A stretch of DNA of 64,000 nucleotides from Gemmatimonadaceae bacterium (lineage in GTDB: Bacteria > Gemmatimonadota > Gemmatimonadetes > Gemmatimonadales > Gemmatimonadaceae), in NCBI GenBank assembly GCA_013817305.1, contig JACDCY010000001.1, positions 1 through 64,000 of the forward strand, given 5' to 3'. The translations under genes and the position numbers were made by a program. Position 1 is the first letter of the stretch, and every line of letters begins with the position of its first letter. This document shows positions 33,890 to 40,952 of the stretch, one piece after another. The notes below the pieces were generated by a model. The model did no database searches. It was not told where the DNA came from and saw nothing but the letters and a program-made list of their open reading frames with translations.

Positions 33890-34681
33890 CTACCCCCGCT
33901 CGAAGCGATACCCGGCCTTCCGCACGGTGTGAAAGTGGCGCGGGTTCGCCGGGTCGACCTCGAGCTTCCGGCGAAGCTCCATGATGTGCATGTCGACGGT
34001 GCGTGACATTACGTCCGAGGAATATCCCCAGATCTCGCGCAGCAGCTGCGAGCGCGTGATGACCTCACCCGGCCTCGTGACCAGCGTCGCGAGGAGCGCG
34101 TACCCGCGGGGAGACAGCGCGATGGCGACGCCGTTGCGATGCACCGTGTGGGCGCGCAGGTCGACGACGACATCGGCGAAGGTGACGATGCCGCGCGGCG
34201 CGGGAGCGCGTTCCGGTGAGGACGCCGCGAGCGACGCTACGGCGGTTTCGCCGAGCATCGTTTGGACCGTCTCCAGCAGCGCGCGAAGGTTGCCGTGCAG
34301 CGCCGGATCCGTCGCCCGGCGCCGCTCGGCGGCGCGTTGTAGCGCGCGGGCGAGCTGCGCCGCCTGAACGGGCTTAAGGAGGTAGTCGACGGCGCTGACG
34401 TCGAAGGCACGGAGCGCGAATTGGTCGTACGCGGTGACGAAGACCACCGGTGGCATGCGGTCCGCGCCGACGGCGTCGACAAGCGCGAAGCCTCCCATCC
34501 GACGCATCTGAACGTCGAGGAGGACGACGTCGGGCGCAAGGTCCTCGATCCCCCTGGCCGCGTCTGCGCCGTCGTCACATTCGCCGACGACCTCTGTCCC
34601 CGGGATCTCGGCGAGGAGGTGCCGGAGCCTCTGTCGCGCGAGTGGCTCGTCGTCCACGATCAGCACGCGCATGGCCGTCAT
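33890..34681 (-). CDS. Response regulator, receiver + OmpR-type winged helix
   Basis: The 263-residue protein has a receiver domain with phospho-acceptor Asp56 (VVLLDVQM), Asp10/Asp11, Thr83 and Lys103 (YLLKPV). The receiver resembles LytR/AlgR types. The output domain (about 165-263), however, is an OmpR/PhoB winged helix: RGYALLATLVTRPGEVITRSQLLREIWG...RTVDMHIMELRRKLE, ending GYRFERG. The ATG at 34681 overlaps the kinase stop in the restored frame, so the pair formed an operon. Confidence 0.9.
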   Translation of the reverse strand: MTAMRVLIVDDEPLARQRLRHLLAEIPGTEVVGECDDGADAARGIEDLAPDVVLLDVQMRRMGGFALVDAVGADRMPPVVFVTAYDQFALRAFDVSAVDYLLKPVQAAQLARALQRAAERRRATDPALHGNLRALLETVQTMLGETAVASLAASSPERAPAPRGIVTFADVVVDLRAHTVHRNGVAIALSPRGYALLATLVTRPGEVITRSQLLREIWGYSSDVMSRTVDMHIMELRRKLEVDPANPRHFHTVRKAGYRFERG

Positions 34682-35777
34682 CCGACAGCAGGAGCCGGGG
34701 TCAGGTCGGAGGTGCAGACCCGGTACGGGATGCGTATCGTCGCGGCCGTGCCTTGCGGGGTCGATGGCTCGAGCGTGAGGGTACCGTCGGTACCGTACAG
34801 CTGGGCAAGGCGCGCGCGGCGTTCTGCAGCCCGATGCCAAGCGACGACCCCCCGGATTCGGCGCCGATCCCCACGCCATCGTCGGACACGGAGAGCTCCA
34901 GCCAGCCGTCGTCGACGCGAGCCGCGATGAGCACGCGACCCGGCGTGCGGCGCGGGGCCAGCCCGTGACGGATCGCGTTCTCCACCAGCAACTGCAGCAC
35001 GAACGCCGGAACACAAGCCGAGCGCAGCGCGTCCGGCACGTCGAGATCCACCGTCAGCCACTCGAAGCGCAACACCTCGATCTCCAGATAGGCATCGACG
35101 AGCCGGAGCTCATTCTCCAGCGTCGTCTCCTCGCCGCGCGTGACGGCGAGCGAGGCGCGAAGGAAGGATGAAAGCGCCGCGATCGCGGTGTCCGCCTTCG
35201 CGGCGTCGGAATGCACGAGGCTCGCGATCGAATTCAGCGCGTTGAACAGGAAGTGCGGGTTCAGCTGAAGCTGCAGCGTCTGAAGCCGCGCGGACGCGAG
35301 CTCCGCCTGCAGCGTCGCGTGAAGGACGGCGTTGTCGCGCTCGCGCTGCATGTACACGACGAGGAGACCCAGCGCCGCCGCGGCCATCAGCGGGAACAGC
35401 TGTAACGGGCCCGCGAACCAGAGCACGCTAAGGTTCGACCGCGCAGGCCAGGCTAGCGCAAACGCCCAGAACCTGAGCACCATGAGCGGGGCGGCGAGCA
35501 CGCCGAGGACCGCCAGCACCTGGCGCAGCGGCTCACGCCGGGCGCGCAGCGCGAGGCGGAACATCACGTACGTCGCGAGGGCCCACAACGTGTGGTCCAG
35601 GATCAGCCTCGCGACCGGTCCGATGTAGCCGGGCGGGCGCCGGGGATCGAGAATCATGCCGACGAGCCGGATCGGCACGGCCGCATTCCAGGCGCATAGC
35701 CACCAGGCGAAGTGCACCCAACCGCGTCCGCGGACGAGCGCCGTCGGGCCGTCGACTCGTCCGGAGGTCTCGGTCAC
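34678..35777 (-). pseudogene. LytS/YehU-type sensor histidine kinase with apparent single-base frameshift
   Basis: The GTG start at 35777 opens a kinase with about four membrane segments, His175 in QLNPHFLFNALNSIASL and an ATPase N-box LLVENAIRHGL. After GIGLQNA the frame runs into unrelated sequence and ends at 34701. The next frame restores a perfect continuation, RLAQLYGTDGTLTLEPS...GTAATIRIPYR, and its stop overlaps the regulator start. One missing base in the alternating CG tract at about 34811-34821 explains this. Either the kinase is inactivated at the end of its ATPase domain or the read is an assembly error. Confidence 0.8.
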
Positions 35778-36037
35778 TGCGTCGATAGAGCGGCGACTTC
35801 ACCGGCGGGGGTGTGGGCCCCGGCGGGTCGACTCAAGCATACCCGCAACGCATTCACTTTCCGCATGCGTCACAATACCTTGGCGTGTGTCGGTCGAGAA
35901 GAGGTCTCCGCCGTTCGTTGACGGAACGTGAACGAGACGCTGACCTACTTCGGTTGCGCGAAACTGCGGCATATCACCATGCGTGTCTCGCCGGCGCCGT
36001 GGTGTCGTGCAGCCCGGTCGGGACGGGCACATCGCGC

Positions 36038-36212
36038 AGGGAGGCGCATCGCGCGGTTTGTGTCGGACGTCCCGATCCGCGAGCAGTTCTCGATTCAGTC
36101 CGGGCGCTACGCCGAGAAGCGTCGTGTGCATAATGGAGTCGAGCTTGCCGTCTATCATCACCCAGCGCACGGTGTGAACGTCGACCGGATGCTCAACGCT
36201 CTCGCACCCTCG
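36038..36212 (+). pseudogene. Fragment A of an ABC-permease/M1-aminopeptidase paralogue
   Basis: Translated sequence RRIARFVSDVPIREQFSIQ, then SGRYAEKRRVHNGVELAVYHHP and NVDRMLNALAP, matches residues about 808-868 of the intact fusion at 24575-28159, with many substitutions. Nothing of the permease or the HELAH site is present. The 260 bases before it hold no gene; a faint resemblance (TYFG.AKL) may extend homology leftward. It ends exactly where an opposite-strand GntR fragment begins. Confidence 0.8.
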
Positions 36213-36395
36213 ATCGCGCCCGCCATCGCGTATATCTCGAGCGTCCGGTCTCGCTGCACCGGCGCAACGGCATCCCGTCCGCGCAGCCCCGATGCGCCAC
36301 CCACGACGAGCAGCAGTCCCTCCTGCCGTAAACGCTGCATCGTTCCGCGCATTGGTGTGCGAGCTGATGCCCCGGGTCGCGGTTTATTGATATAT
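36212..36395 (-). pseudogene. Fragment of a GntR/FCD regulator
   Basis: Minus-strand translation reads ARTPMRGTMQRLRQEGLLLV, then APVQRDRTLEIYAMAGAIEGA. It aligns with SRTPAREALRRLQQERLLVP...APVTADEARELYTAAGALEG of the intact regulator at 38624-39367. Both the helix-turn-helix start and the FCD domain are missing and there is no start codon in context. It butts against the M1 fragment at about 36212. Confidence 0.7.
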
Positions 36396-36731
36396 CAAGT
36401 ACCAAAAGGGCGCAGGGGCCGACCGGCTGCGGAGACGTCCGCAGGGAAGGTGGCTAAACGACGCCTCGTCCGTGTTACGTAAACGGCAGAGCGCAGGGTT
36501 CTTTACGCTGAGGAATGGTCAAGACACAAGGCCGACCTTTGCGGTCAGTCCTTTGTCACGCTGTTATCTTTCTTGGTCATGGAGAGCCGTGCAGCGCGCG
36601 CGCCCTCACCCGGGGCGATCAGGCAGCTGCTGCAACCATCTATTGAGCCGATGCGACAGCCTGTTACTCTCTCGGTTCGCGCGCGACACCGCGGCTGCCT
36701 GACGTACTCGCATTAGCCCTTGGAGACTGTT
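36396..36731. other. Gene-free stretch upstream of serine hydrolase
   Basis: No coding signal found. It contains a perfect 7-bp hairpin, CTGCGGA-GACG-TCCGCAG (36427-36444), and presumably the promoter of the following serine hydrolase. No recognisable fragment of another gene was seen here. Confidence 0.4.
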
Positions 36732-37859
36732 ATGCGGAAGCTAAGCCTACTCGTTCCGTGCCTCTTCAGTTTCGTCAGCCTCGAGCTTCGCGCGCAGCCC
36801 GCAACGCCTGTGGTAACGCCTGCGGTGTTGTCGGCAGCGGACATGAATACGCTCGGCGTATACGTCGACTCGCTGTCTCGCATGCATTTGTTCTCCGGTG
36901 TCGTGCTTGTCGCGAAGCGTGATAGCGTCATGTTCCAGCGCGCCTATGGGATCGCGCGTCGGGAGCTCGACATCCCTAATCGTCTGACGACACGTTTCGT
37001 GGGCGCGTCCATCGGCAAGGTGCTGACGGCGACGGCGATTCTTCAGCTGGTTCAAGATGGCAAAATGGCTCTCGATGATCCGATAGCGAAACATGCCCCC
37101 GAGCTGCTCCGGGATTCGGTTGGGCGACTTGTCCAGGTCCGACATCTGCTCTCGCATACCTCGGGTTTGGAGAACTCGCTGACGCTCCCGATGCAGGAAT
37201 GGCATCAGCTTCTTCCCTATTTGCGCTCGTTCAGCGTCCAGGCAACGCCAGGGAAGCGGTACGACTACAGCGACTGGGGATACGTCGCGCTCGGTGCCTT
37301 GGTGGAGATCGCATCCGGGGAGGATTACTTCGATTTCGTCAAACGCCGCATTCTCGTTCCCGCTGGGATGGTGGCATCGGACGCGATTCGGCGCGGCGGT
37401 GAACCCTTGCCGGCGAATGCCGCAGTCGGGTATCGATCCGTCACAGATAGCGCCGGTCTTAGATTCCTCACTGCCTGGCACGAGGTTCGTGGTGCGGATG
37501 TCCCGTATGGCATCGGGTACACCAGTGCAACCGATCTGCATCGACTATTGAGCGCGTTGCTCGACGGACGGCTATTATCGCCACCTCTCGTCCGTGAGAT
37601 GATCGGGCCGCGCCGCGAACTCTCCGCGGATCGCTATGGCCTCGGTATCATGCATTTTCTGGACGGGCGCATGTTCGGGCACAGCGGGGGCGACGACGTA
37701 TTACCGATGGATGCTTGGATGTTGCAGTACGCTGGCACTGATTATCGGCTTGTGGTGCTCAGCAATCTTCGACCAGACAATCAGAACGCGGGCAGCCGCG
37801 TACTGCGCAAGATGCTCGAACTCATTGATGCTGCCCGCACTCGGGGCGCGCGCCAGTAA
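36732..37859 (+). CDS. Secreted serine hydrolase, beta-lactamase family, intact between M1 fragments
   Basis: The 375-residue protein has a signal peptide (RKLSLLVPCLFSFVSLELRAQ). Active-site motifs are SIGK (Ser93-Lys96), a YSD triad in YDYSDWGY where most relatives have YSN, and HSGGD near the C-terminus; LLSHTSGLENS lies between. GGAG at 36722-36725 precedes the ATG with good spacing. It lies exactly between two remnants of one M1-permease paralogue, so it looks inserted into that gene. Confidence 0.88.
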   Translation: MRKLSLLVPCLFSFVSLELRAQPATPVVTPAVLSAADMNTLGVYVDSLSRMHLFSGVVLVAKRDSVMFQRAYGIARRELDIPNRLTTRFVGASIGKVLTATAILQLVQDGKMALDDPIAKHAPELLRDSVGRLVQVRHLLSHTSGLENSLTLPMQEWHQLLPYLRSFSVQATPGKRYDYSDWGYVALGALVEIASGEDYFDFVKRRILVPAGMVASDAIRRGGEPLPANAAVGYRSVTDSAGLRFLTAWHEVRGADVPYGIGYTSATDLHRLLSALLDGRLLSPPLVREMIGPRRELSADRYGLGIMHFLDGRMFGHSGGDDVLPMDAWMLQYAGTDYRLVVLSNLRPDNQNAGSRVLRKMLELIDAARTRGARQ

Positions 37860-37908
37860 CGCGTAAGAGGCCGGCGGCAAGCTGTGCACCGGTGTCTCGC
37901 GGAGGGCG

Positions 37909-38003
37909 GACGTGATCGGCCTGGACGCGCTGGCGATCCGGAACAGCGCGTCGAGCTGCACCGGCGTCTTGCTCGCGACACCCGCGTAACCGAAGCTGCG
38001 CGC
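37909..38003 (-). pseudogene. N-terminal fragment of a beta-lactamase-family hydrolase
   Basis: Minus-strand reading SFGYAGVASKTPVQLDALFR, then IASASRPITS, closely matches GFGYAHVENKTPVQPDALFRIASVSKPIT of the intact hydrolase at 40953-42266. The nucleophile motif SVSK has become SASR, so the general-base Lys is lost. The rest of the gene is absent. Its right edge joins the M1 C-terminal fragment at about 38004. Confidence 0.78.
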
Positions 38004-38135
38004 GTCCGCTCGGGTGCGCAGGTCCTGAAGTTCGTGACGGACAGGAAGCCGACGCATGCCGGCATCGACCCCTACAACTACTACATCGACCGGATTTCCG
38101 CCGACAACGTGAGGGTCATTGTAAGCCCTGAGTAA
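38004..38135 (+). pseudogene. Fragment B of the ABC-permease/M1-aminopeptidase paralogue (C-terminus)
   Basis: The reading RSGAQVLKFVTDRKPTHAG, then IDPYNYYIDRISADNV up to a stop at 38135, matches the last 44 residues of the intact fusion protein. With fragment A it brackets the serine hydrolase at 36732-37859. About 283 residues of the parent between the two fragments are missing. Confidence 0.82.
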
Positions 38136-38162
38136 GTTCGTCCCGTTGGTTGGCGGAAGTCC

Positions 38163-38342
38163 TCAGCGGTTCTCGATTTCTTCGATGCGAACCCCGCAAA
38201 TGACGCCGGTGATCTTTCTCGCATTGGGATGAAGCGATGGTGCTTCGTTGAAGAACGTCTCGAAGTCCGTGTTCTGCTCGATTTGCGTGGCTAGTGCCTC
38301 AGGGCTGTAACGCGTTAGCCAGCGGATGACCTCGTCGACTTC
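38163..38342 (-). pseudogene. C-terminal remnant of a DUF2200 family protein
   Basis: Minus-strand translation from 38342 reads EVDEVIRWLTRYSPEAL...IEQNTDFETFFNEAPSL...ITGVICGVRIEEIENR and stops. This is the recognisable C-terminal two-thirds of DUF2200 proteins. The N-terminal third is absent, and an in-frame stop lies directly upstream of EVDE. The end after EEIE is also earlier than usual. Confidence 0.7.
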
Positions 38343-38623
38343 TCATCGCCCCGCTCGACCACACGGAGTCGCGGAATTATTGACTGTGAACCGCATCGGA
38401 TGCAGACAGGAGATCGGACATTAGCTGTTCCTCGGCTAGGACCTGGCGAGAGAGGTGCTCGAAGCTGGTATGCCGACCGCAAAATTTTAACGCAGGTAGT
38501 CGCCGAATCTGTCGACTAAGAAAGCTGCTTGACGCGAGCTGAGGTAGCCGAGCGGCAGTATGGCGGGTAGCGTTCGCCGCCCATAATTTTCCGGTTGAGT
38601 TCACACCCCCTCCCCCGAGCCGA
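38343..38623. other. Gene-free, lower-GC intergenic stretch
   Basis: No supported gene. Base composition is visibly richer in A/T than the surroundings (for example AAAATTTTAA near 38482). An 87-residue minus-strand reading exists but shows no family resemblance and no ribosome site. The promoter of the GntR/FCD gene should lie at its right end. Confidence 0.4.
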
Positions 38624-39367
38624 ATGGCCCTACGGCGCACCTCCGCCTTCCCCCCGGCTCCCGCAACCGTCTCACTTGCGATTTACGACCAGCTCCGCGC
38701 CTTGATTGTGCGCGGTCGCCTCCTCCCTGGTACGCGAGTCACTGAAGTGGATGTTGCGAAGGAGCTGCGGGTCAGTCGTACACCCGCCCGCGAAGCGCTG
38801 CGGCGTCTCCAACAGGAACGGCTGCTTGTGCCGACGGGGACGAGTGATGGCGCGAAGGTGCGACTCGCGGTGGCTCCGGTGACGGCCGACGAGGCCCGCG
38901 AGCTGTACACCGCGGCGGGCGCGCTCGAGGGCGTCATCGTACGCAACGTGGCGAATTGCGACGCCGACGATCGACTTGCGCTCGCGGCGGAGTTGGCCAG
39001 GGCGCACGCGGCATTCCGGCGCGAGGCGACGAAACGCAAGCCTGACTGGGACCGTCTGTTCGAGCTGCACCACGCGTTTCACGAGCTACTGCGGAGCAGG
39101 CTCGCCGGGCCGCGCCTGCGCTTGCTGCTCGACGGGCTGCGTCCGCACCTCGACCGGTACGAGTATTTTTACGGCCGGCTCCACGAATCGGGCTTCGAGG
39201 CGACGTTGGAGGAGCACGACGCGATCGTTGCGGCGATTAAGTCCGGGCGCGCAGAGGTCGCGGAGCGGGCAGTGCGTGCCAATTGGTTCAATGGCGCCAA
39301 CCGGCTGGCGAAGGTCGTGCAACGAGCGGGGGAAGCCGGGTTCCTCAGCGGATTTGCATCGACGTGA
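38624..39367 (+). CDS. GntR-family regulator with FCD domain
   Basis: The 247-residue protein has an N-terminal winged helix (LAIYDQLRALIVRGRLLPGTRVTEVDVAKELRVSRTPAREALRRL) and an FCD ligand domain. The FCD metal ligands are recognisable: His in LHHAFHELLRSR and LEEHDAIVAAIKSG, with Asp/Glu in between. FadR/FCD regulators respond to organic acids and usually control adjacent catabolic genes, but here both neighbours are gene fragments, so its targets are not evident. A degraded copy of its central part lies at 36212-36395. Confidence 0.88.
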   Translation: MALRRTSAFPPAPATVSLAIYDQLRALIVRGRLLPGTRVTEVDVAKELRVSRTPAREALRRLQQERLLVPTGTSDGAKVRLAVAPVTADEARELYTAAGALEGVIVRNVANCDADDRLALAAELARAHAAFRREATKRKPDWDRLFELHHAFHELLRSRLAGPRLRLLLDGLRPHLDRYEYFYGRLHESGFEATLEEHDAIVAAIKSGRAEVAERAVRANWFNGANRLAKVVQRAGEAGFLSGFAST

Positions 39368-39610
39368 GGGCGGGCAAGCGGATCAGGATGAAGCCCGCCA
39401 TCTGCCACGCGGCAGGCGGGTCGAAGTTCGACAGAACGACGACCACATAGCCGCCGTTCGGCTCGAACGCGAGCTCTCCGTTCATCCCTGGCGCGCCCCC
39501 GCCATGCCCCACGAATCGCCGGCCGGCCACGACGCGGTCGAAGAACCCATATGCGTATCGCTCCCCCTGAAACATCGTCGCGACCTTTTCCTCGAGGACG
39601 GTTCAGGGTG
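39345..39610 (-). pseudogene. C-terminal fragment of a beta-lactamase-family hydrolase
   Basis: Minus-strand reading GERYAYGFFD...RFVGHGGGAPGMNGELAFEP...GYVVVVLSNFDPPAA matches the third active-site motif (HGGG) and C-terminus of secreted serine hydrolases. The SxxK and YxN parts are absent and no ribosome site precedes it. The fragment's tail runs over the last bases of the GntR gene on the opposite strand. The remaining bases up to 39701 show nothing convincing. Confidence 0.75.
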
Positions 39611-39701
39611 CCTTTCCGGCTGGAGAGTAAGCAAGCCGATCTCCGCTCATCCACCGCGCGGTGGGTTGCGGTGCCGGACCTATCGCTGTTAGTCGGAATG
39701 C

Positions 39702-40907
39702 TTATGCAGGCTGCCTGGGGTCGATACCAATCTTTTCGACCAGCCAATCATGTCTATCGAACACAGCCTGTTGATTGAGGTTGTGTCCCGCGGCATACCA
39801 CAGAATCGTTTTTGGCTGGGCCGCGGCTGAGTGTAACTCCGCCGCTTCGTAACCGGGTATCAGGCTGTCCAACGTCCCGTTTTGCAGCAACAGCGGGATG
39901 TTAGCATGCCCAACGAATCGAATCGGCTCAATGGGTGCCATTGCTCGAATCCAGGCGACACGTGTGGCACACGGGAAACTGGAAATGTTTTTGAAACCGT
40001 GCGGACCGGTGGCGTGCGAGACTTGACCGCCGTGTCCGACTACGAGCGCCGCCGCTTTAAGGCGCCGTTCGATGCCGACGAACAGCGCACCCGTCGCGCC
40101 GCCCCAGCTGAAGCCGGCAAACGCTATTCGGTCATCGTCGACGTTGGGACGTGAACGCAATACGTCCACGGCGCGTTGCAGGTCCTTGATCACCTGGATC
40201 TGCTCGGCCCGATCCTGATCGGTAATCCTCAGGGGCGATCCTGCGCGGTGATTCCATGGCGCATCGATCGCAATTACTACTGCACCGTACTGTGCGTAGT
40301 TCTGCGCCTGGCCCATCAGGCTGCTCGCACTGCCAGGCAGGCCGTGCATGAGCAGAATGCCGGGGCGCAGACTCGAGCGCGTGACCGGGTCCCACATCTT
40401 TCCGGTCACCACACCGCCGTCCGGACTGCTGAAGGAAATGCTGCTGACCTCCACGCCATTGTTCGTCAATTCGACCGTCTTCTGCAGATTCAGTGGTGCA
40501 TTGACGTCGTAAGTGAACAGGTTTCGGTCTTCTGCGGTGGCCATACCGTTGAAATCGGGACGTGCACCTCCACAGGAATCGCTGTAAACGCGCACGCGAA
40601 CTGAGTCACGCGCGTCCGGGTAGCTCGAGAGCGCAGCGACTACATAAGTCGAGCCTATTGCGACGCCGGTGACCGCGCCAAGCGCGTTCACGGTAGCCAC
40701 ATTCTGGTCGCGGGAGACGTACTGCAATGCGTCGAGGGTGTTGCGCGTCACCGCGCCAACCGACGCTGAAGTGAAGATGTTCACGGTAACGCTTTCCGCG
40801 ACAATGTTGAGTTGCGGATCAGCGTTCACTCCGACCGGGTCTTTGTCGCACGCGACGAATGACGCAGTCACCAACAATCCTGTCGTCAACGCTTTTGCGC
40901 GTTTCAT
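39702..40907 (-). CDS. Lipoprotein: Ig-like (Big2-type) domain plus alpha/beta hydrolase
   Basis: The 401-residue protein has a lipobox (LLVTASFVAC). A bacterial Ig-like segment follows (SRDQNVATVNALGAVTGVAIGSTYVVA, about 65-110). The alpha/beta-hydrolase domain has GILLMHGLPGSASS, nucleophile Ser in AGFSWGGATG, Asp in NGTLDSLIP and His in AAGHNLNQQ. It probably acts on a surface-exposed ester or peptide substrate. Its first codons are nearly identical to those of the serine hydrolase at 40953-42266. A C-terminal copy fragment lies at 43425-43616. Confidence 0.86.
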   Translation of the reverse strand: MKRAKALTTGLLVTASFVACDKDPVGVNADPQLNIVAESVTVNIFTSASVGAVTRNTLDALQYVSRDQNVATVNALGAVTGVAIGSTYVVAALSSYPDARDSVRVRVYSDSCGGARPDFNGMATAEDRNLFTYDVNAPLNLQKTVELTNNGVEVSSISFSSPDGGVVTGKMWDPVTRSSLRPGILLMHGLPGSASSLMGQAQNYAQYGAVVIAIDAPWNHRAGSPLRITDQDRAEQIQVIKDLQRAVDVLRSRPNVDDDRIAFAGFSWGGATGALFVGIERRLKAAALVVGHGGQVSHATGPHGFKNISSFPCATRVAWIRAMAPIEPIRFVGHANIPLLLQNGTLDSLIPGYEAAELHSAAAQPKTILWYAAGHNLNQQAVFDRHDWLVEKIGIDPRQPA

Positions 40908-40908
40908 A
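40887..40908 (-). repeat. Leader repeat, copy 1
   Basis: A 22-base block spanning the start codon (MKRAKAL) and one upstream base of the alpha/beta hydrolase gene is identical to 42246-42267 at the start of the beta-lactamase-family gene. Sequence identity stops on both sides. Confidence 0.75.
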
Positions 40909-40952
40909 ACACCCTCCGATCGGAGTTGCAGCGCGGAACTCTGCGGTTCATG

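Noticed and set aside
35799-36170. Minus-strand frame opposite M1 fragment A
   Set aside because: It is the antisense of the recognised fragment and shows no independent similarity.
36232-36482. Plus-strand frame continuing M1 fragment A to 36482
   Set aside because: After about 36212 the translation loses similarity to the M1 protein, while the minus strand matches a GntR regulator, so the continuation is chance.
38343-38623. Remnant of an insertion sequence or att site explaining the gene debris
   Set aside because: No transposase, terminal inverted repeats, target duplication or integrase was found; the AT-richer composition alone is not evidence.
38377-38640. 87-codon minus-strand frame between the DUF2200 remnant and GntR gene
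   Set aside because: No ribosome site, no recognisable domain, and it overlaps the start of the GntR gene on the other strand.
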